Shown here: positions 59,883 to 64,000 of the stretch, one piece after another
How positions within the stretch are numbered: the first letter of the stretch is position 1
Layout of the letters: every line of letters begins with the position of its first letter
Source of the DNA: Bradyrhizobium niftali
GTDB taxonomy: Bacteria > Pseudomonadota > Alphaproteobacteria > Rhizobiales > Xanthobacteraceae
DNA length: 64,000 bases
NCBI RefSeq assembly: GCF_004571025.1
Contig: NZ_SPQT01000019.1
Span: 122,560-186,559, forward strand
Reading direction: 5' to 3'
The notes under the pieces: generated by a model
Told to the model about the DNA's origin: nothing
What the model saw: only the letters and a program-made list of their open reading frames with translations
Database searches by the model: none
Program-made: the position numbers and the translations under genes

Positions 59883-60152
59883 ATGACGACTATGTTTGTT
59901 AGGCACACGGTTTCCGACTACAAGACCTGGCGGAAGGTTTACGACGATTTTGCTCCGGTTCAGAAGGCGAAGGGCGTAACAGCCGAGGCTGTCTACCGAG
60001 CAGTCGAAAATCCCAATGACATCACAGTAACTCACGAGTTCGCTACGATTGAAGCTGCGCAAGCCTTCGCGGAGAGTGCTGAATTGAAGAATGCCATGCA
60101 GAATGCGGGAGTGGCGGGAGCCCCAACGATTTGGTTTACGAACAAGGCGTGA
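59883..60152 (+). CDS. small ABM/Dabb-like alpha-beta barrel protein
   Basis: An 89-residue protein, MTTMFVRHTVSDYKTWRKVY and DDFAPVQKAKGVTAEAVYRA, then ITVTHEFATIEAAQAFAESA. The beta-alpha-beta pattern with YKTWR..YD is that of antibiotic-biosynthesis-monooxygenase-like dimeric barrels. Many such proteins have no known activity. GGGAGGAAC precedes the ATG, and a textbook terminator follows 7 nt after the stop, so it is a single-gene transcript. Confidence 0.78.
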   Translation: MTTMFVRHTVSDYKTWRKVYDDFAPVQKAKGVTAEAVYRAVENPNDITVTHEFATIEAAQAFAESAELKNAMQNAGVAGAPTIWFTNKA

Positions 60153-60159
60153 AGTATCG

Positions 60160-60186
60160 ATCCCGGCCAAGCGCCGGGATTTTTTT
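60160..60186 (+). terminator. rho-independent terminator
   Basis: ATCCCGGC (60160-60167) and GCCGGGAT (60173-60180) form an 8-bp stem with a CAAGC loop, followed by six T. It ends the ABM-like gene transcript. Confidence 0.9.
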
Positions 60187-60249
60187 GCTGTGGTGTGCCA
60201 TGTCGCCTGACAGCGGCTGCCCAGCTGGATCAATCGACGAGGCCTGCAC

Positions 60250-60435
60250 TCATGCCACTGCTCCAAGCCACGGCAGCCTTTGCGCCTCTATGTCGACCAA
60301 CTCATTCAGGTCCGCTTCTAAGTCCAACACGATATCGAGAAGCAGAGCCGCCGCCACTGGGTCTGTCGTTTCATGCGCCATCAATCGAAAGCGCTCGACC
60401 TCGTGCCAGCGCTCCTTCCACTCGCTGTCAGTCAT
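60250..60435 (-). CDS. small hypothetical protein
   Basis: A 61-residue acidic helical protein starting MTDSEWKERWHEVERFRLMA and continuing TDPVAAALLLDIVLDLEADL. GGGGGAG lies just upstream of the ATG. Upstream methionines in the same frame extend into proline-rich sequence and were rejected. No family is recognised. Confidence 0.55.
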   Translation of the reverse strand: MTDSEWKERWHEVERFRLMAHETTDPVAAALLLDIVLDLEADLNELVDIEAQRLPWLGAVA

Positions 60436-60762
60436 GGCTCCCCCATGCGCTGATCCCCCAGCGGGCATGGGTATTGGTTCCTCAAACTGTGAAATTATTG
60501 CGGCGCGATGGGGCATAGTCCCTGCCCCAACCCCGCCGGCGGCGGGCAAGGTGAGCGTGGGACGGACGCCCGGCCCTGTCGGGGCGAAGAGCAATCGAAG
60601 CTGGAGATATTTGTCAGCTCGTTCGCAAACAAGATGAGCCGCGAGTTAGAAGCGAGGTGAAGAGAACTCGACGGCCGGCGCAACTAATTGCGGAGCCACG
60701 TTCAATGCTCGAAGCAGAAAGTGATTTGCCGAGCTATTCTTGTCGGGTCGTAGGAGTACGCA
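60436..60762. other. 327-nt intergenic region
   Basis: It holds GC-rich inverted segments around 60520-60590 and, at its right end, the GTAGGAG ribosome binding site of the methyltransferase-like gene. No gene or clear promoter was recognised. Confidence 0.5.
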
Positions 60763-61266
60763 ATGTCGAAAGCAATTGCTGTCTTGGGCTCCGCTCTGTT
60801 CTTCGTCATTGCGCCGTTGGTGCTGGCAGGCTTCGTCCCCTGGTGGGTCACGCAGTGGGAATTTCGGCCAGCTTTTTTCGGCGTCGATCTAACCCGGATC
60901 CTCGGCGGTATATTGATCATCGTCGGAGTGCCCGGACTTGTGGATTCATTTGCCCGGTTTGCGCTGGAGGGGCTGGGGGCGCCAGCCCCGATCGCGCCGA
61001 CACAAAAGCTCTTAGTGACTGGCCTTTATCGCTACGTGCGAAATCCATCTACATCGCGGTCGTCGCAGTCATTTTTGGTCAGGCCCTTTTGTTTGGTGAC
61101 TGGCGTCTCCTCTGGTACGGCGCGCTACTCTGGCTGTTTTTTTCATCTCTTTGTAGTGATGTACGAAGAACCGACGCTCAAGCAAACATTCGGCACGGAG
61201 TACGAGAGCTTTCGGACTAATGTGCCGCGCTGGATTCCGCGGTTGACGCCACGGCGAGCCGCATAA
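60763..61266 (+). pseudogene. isoprenylcysteine carboxyl methyltransferase-like membrane protein with two compensating frameshifts
   Basis: The 167-codon frame starts as a good ICMT-family protein: MSKAIAVLGSALFFVIAPLV, LLVTGLYRYVRNP. It ends well too: FFHLFVVMYEEPTLKQTFGT, EYESFRTNVPRWIPRL. Between about 61045 and 61143 it reads unrelated Ser-rich residues. The frame one step away gives the expected IYIAVVAVIFGQALLFGDWR and WYGALLWLFF. A one-base loss near 61045-61047 and an extra T in the seven-T run 61137-61143 explain this. It is either a damaged gene or sequencing error. Confidence 0.75.
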
Positions 61267-61575
61267 AGGAATCGCTGCAAGCGGCTCGATGCCGGCTGCA
61301 ACAAGCAGTGCGAGACGGCGAAGCGTAGCAAGCCCGCCTAGGCGGCCTCGCCCCGTGACTGCCTGGCTGAGTTCCGGTTTTAGCCCTTAGCCGAAGCTCG
61401 CTCGAGCCCGTCCCATGTCGGCTCCCAGGGGCAAACCGGGCGTCGGTTCAGCCTAGGGCCTACCGCAGCTTTTGACCCTAAGCCGCCATTTCAGCGGCGA
61501 GCGGCTTCACACCACGACTGAATGAAAACTTGTCCAGGCGACTTGGCCAAGAGACTGCTGTGCCCGTATGCTGGA
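61267..61575. other. 309-nt intergenic region
   Basis: Between the methyltransferase-like gene and the convergent AAA/TPR gene. It includes short palindromic pieces (GCCCGCCTAGGCGG near 61333). I see no gene, promoter or clear terminator. Confidence 0.5.
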
Positions 61576-64000
61576 TCAACTACTGGTATTGTTCTTCGGC
61601 TCGGAGCTGGCAATGATCTCTCGAAGCATTGCTCTGGCAGCCTGTAGATCCGGGGTCCCAAAGCCCTCAGTGAACTGGCTATAGAGCGGGCTGAGGAGGT
61701 CGTGAGCCTCGCCATGCCGCCCCTGTTCTCTGCACAGTCCTGCAAGGCATGTTGTTGCACGCAACTCCCACAGCTTGGCGCCCTGCTGTCGTGCAACTGA
61801 CGCCGCTTGCCGAAACCGCGCTTCCGCAGCGGCCGGATCGGCCTTCCGCAGCCGCAGCATCAACTCGCCCTTCATCCGATGGAGCTCGGCCTCGAACCAC
61901 CGCTCGCCGGTTTCTTCCACTCGGCCCAGCGCCTTTGCAATCAGATCCAAGCCTTCCTCCACTGCGCCGGAACGGCCGAGGGCCTCAGCCTGAAGGCCGA
62001 GGAAATACGGCTCATAGAGTCCGGCCCCGGTGGCTTGCCAGGCTGGGAGGCCCTGCCGAAGCTGCGCCAGCCCTGTGTCAGTCTCTCCCGACTGGAGCAG
62101 AGCCCATCCCCGGATGGTCGACGCCGCTGCGAGGAAATGCGGAAAATTCTGCTCGATCGCCAACTCAACCAGTGCCTCGGCTCGGTCCCGCGCCTCACGC
62201 CCGGCCCGGCGGAACTGCTCGAAGAATGACGCAAACAACAGGGCGTATCCCAGCGTGTTGAGGTGAGCGAGTTTGAGGGCGGCCTCGATCGCTTCGCGGC
62301 TCCGCGCCCGGGCCTGCTCCGGATAGCCCAGCGCAAACAACGTCCATGACAGCCCCGACAGCGCCGCGACCCGAGGATCCTGCACATAGAGAAATGCGAG
62401 CGGGTGATGTCGCTCCGGATCATAGAGGGCGAGCGTCCGCTCCAGATCACCACGGGCAGCAGCTGCCTCGCCGCGCCAAAAGGCGCCAGTCCCGCGGACG
62501 CGGTGAGCCACCAAGGTGACGGAATCCTCCTGTTGGTCCTGCGCTCGGCGTGCAAACTCGTCTGCCACTTCGCGCGCCGCGTTGTGCTCGGCGCGCACGC
62601 CGTGGAACACCCATTGACCGTAGAGCACGGGCCAGAGCTGGGTGGTGGCCCCGATCTGCTCGCAGAGCTCGCGGGCACGGGTGTTGGCCCGCCCGGCTTC
62701 CGGCGCCGCCCAGCCTTGCGTTGCCATTAGCGCCACGCCCAACGCCACCTGAAGGTCGAGTTCTCGCCACCGTCGATCGGCCTCCGGCAGGCCGGCAAGC
62801 AGATCCAACCCGTTCCGCAACTGCGCGAGCGCTTCGATCATAGCCGAGCGGGAGATGGCTCGCCGTCCCGCCCTGAGCCAATAATCGATCGCCGGTTCGG
62901 CGAGCCCCGCCTTCATGTAATGGTGGGCCAGAAGCTCGGGTTGCACCTGCACGGACTCTGGAAAATGTTGCTCGAGCGCGGCGGCGATCCGGGCGTGCAA
63001 GCGCTGCCGCTTCGCGCGCACCAGGGTCGCATAGGCGGCGTCCTGCACGAGCGCGTGCTTGAAGCTGTAGGTCGCCAGGGGCGGCGTCCCGCGCCGGAAC
63101 GCCAGGCCCGAGCCGACGAGGTCGTCCAACGCAGCCTGCAGTTCGCTCTCCGGCAGCGCCGCCGCAATCGCGAGCAGTTCGTGAGAGAACTCCCGGCCAA
63201 TCGCGGCCGCGACCTGGGCGACCTCTCGGGCCGGGGCCAGCCGGTCGAGCCGGGCCAGCAGCGACTCCTGGAGCGTGGCCGGAATCGCCATCGGCGGCAG
63301 CGGTCCGGCGAGCGCGTAGTGGTCGCCCTCATCCCGGAGCAGATTTGTCTCCAGCACGGTCCGCGTCAGCTCCTCGACGAACAGCGGCACGCCGTCCGTC
63401 TTGGCCACGATCTGGTCGAGCACCGCGGGGGGGAGCGCCTTGCTGCCGCTCAGCCGCGCGACCATGGCCGCCCCCTGACGGCGGCTCAACCGGCTGAGGG
63501 TCAGCGCGGTGACATGGGCATAGCACGTCCAGGATGGCTCGAACTCCGGCCGGAAGGTGATGAGGACGAGCACGGGGGCGCCTTGCACCCGGTCGATCAG
63601 GAGATCGAGCAGCTCGAGCGAGGTCGGATCGGCCCAGTGCACGTCCTCGTACAGGGCCAGGACGGGCCGGCGCGTTCCGAGGCCCAGGACCTGATCGACC
63701 AGCACCTCGAGCGTCCGCTCCTTCTGCCGATGCGGGCTCATGTCGAGCGGCGGATAGCGCGCACCGGTCTCGAGCGACAGCAATGCTGCGAGCAGCGGGG
63801 CCACCACGCTGACATCATTGCTCGAGAGCGCAAGCAGCGCCTCGAGCTTGTCGAGCCGCGTTGCGGCGGGGTCATCCGCGGCAAATCCTGCCGCCCGCTC
63901 CAACAGCCCGATCACCGGATGCAGCGGGCTGGTCTGATGGTGCGGTGAGCAGTAGTGGCTCAGGGCCGTATGCGCCTCATCTTCAAGTCGCCCGCGCAGC
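61576..64000 (-). CDS. AAA ATPase/TPR protein of the class III cyclase-associated type (N-terminus outside window)
   Basis: At least 808 residues; the frame is open to the right edge (upstream residues EDEAHTALSHYCSPHHQTSP belong to it). An AAA-type ATPase part shows the Walker B-like VLALYEDVHWADPTSLELLD and AKTDGVPLFVEELTRTVLET. TPR-like helices follow over 400 residues (EQARARSREAIEAALKLAHL, FRQAASVARQQGAKLWELRA). In Bradyrhizobium such proteins often start with a class III adenylate/guanylate cyclase domain and a P-loop, both beyond the window. They are presumed cytoplasmic signalling proteins. Confidence 0.85.
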   Translation of the reverse strand, partial: LRGRLEDEAHTALSHYCSPHHQTSPLHPVIGLLERAAGFAADDPAATRLDKLEALLALSSNDVSVVAPLLAALLSLETGARYPPLDMSPHRQKERTLEVLVDQVLGLGTRRPVLALYEDVHWADPTSLELLDLLIDRVQGAPVLVLITFRPEFEPSWTCYAHVTALTLSRLSRRQGAAMVARLSGSKALPPAVLDQIVAKTDGVPLFVEELTRTVLETNLLRDEGDHYALAGPLPPMAIPATLQESLLARLDRLAPAREVAQVAAAIGREFSHELLAIAAALPESELQAALDDLVGSGLAFRRGTPPLATYSFKHALVQDAAYATLVRAKRQRLHARIAAALEQHFPESVQVQPELLAHHYMKAGLAEPAIDYWLRAGRRAISRSAMIEALAQLRNGLDLLAGLPEADRRWRELDLQVALGVALMATQGWAAPEAGRANTRARELCEQIGATTQLWPVLYGQWVFHGVRAEHNAAREVADEFARRAQDQQEDSVTLVAHRVRGTGAFWRGEAAAARGDLERTLALYDPERHHPLAFLYVQDPRVAALSGLSWTLFALGYPEQARARSREAIEAALKLAHLNTLGYALLFASFFEQFRRAGREARDRAEALVELAIEQNFPHFLAAASTIRGWALLQSGETDTGLAQLRQGLPAWQATGAGLYEPYFLGLQAEALGRSGAVEEGLDLIAKALGRVEETGERWFEAELHRMKGELMLRLRKADPAAAEARFRQAASVARQQGAKLWELRATTCLAGLCREQGRHGEAHDLLSPLYSQFTEGFGTPDLQAARAMLREIIASSEPKNNTSS

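Overview
The window is high-GC alphaproteobacterial DNA and most likely comes from Bradyrhizobium or a very close relative. Supporting signs are many periplasmic solute-binding proteins, Bradyrhizobium-style intergenic palindromes, PuuD urate hydroxylase, a quinol oxidase, an outer-membrane barrel of the Omp25/RopB type, and a class III cyclase-type AAA/TPR protein. The genus call rests on recalled protein and repeat character, not on a search. I found no rRNA, tRNA, CRISPR array, IS element or replication origin.

Layout. 0-7.4 kb: a truncated maleylacetate reductase with a Dabb protein, a divergent LysR regulator, a caspase-like protein, two M20 hydrolases, an alpha/beta hydrolase and an OmpA-like barrel. 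7.6-16.1 kb: an MFS carrier, a membrane-tethered TAXI-type binding protein, a DUF1127 peptide, an uncharacterised two-gene module, a Bug binding protein, and two cell-wall enzymes (a lytic transglycosylase whose signal peptide lies in another frame, and an L,D-transpeptidase). 16-21.2 kb: a VOC protein, puuD with a structured leader, a sorbosone-dehydrogenase-like protein, an SDR and an SDR remnant. 21.4-25.3 kb: cyoABCD, a bo3-type quinol oxidase operon with overlapping genes.

25.5-31.4 kb: a secreted nuclease, a GMC oxidoreductase with a gluconate-dehydrogenase-subunit-3-like partner, an HtrA-like protease and a flavin dehydrogenase. 31.7-36.3 kb: a fused indolepyruvate:ferredoxin oxidoreductase, divergent from a MaoC-like protein. 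36.5-39 kb: a biuret-hydrolase-like enzyme and a permease behind a near-perfect sigma-54 promoter, probably for nitrogen scavenging. 39-44.5 kb: an S9 peptidase, a decayed adhesin tail and a sugar-type ABC importer without an ATPase.

44.5-50.6 kb is the most interesting block. Seven co-oriented genes encode a molybdenum hydroxylase pair, a flavocytochrome c sulfide dehydrogenase flavoprotein and SoxXYZA. There is no soxB or soxCD, and SoxY lacks the usual GGCGG carrier arm. 50.9-56.8 kb: a B12-binding radical SAM protein, a DHA2-type MFS exporter, an isopropylmalate-dehydrogenase-family enzyme and a Ca2+/H+ antiporter. 56.9-61.5 kb is an accessory stretch of small genes, hairpins and one methyltransferase with two compensating frameshifts. 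The right edge cuts a large AAA/TPR protein.
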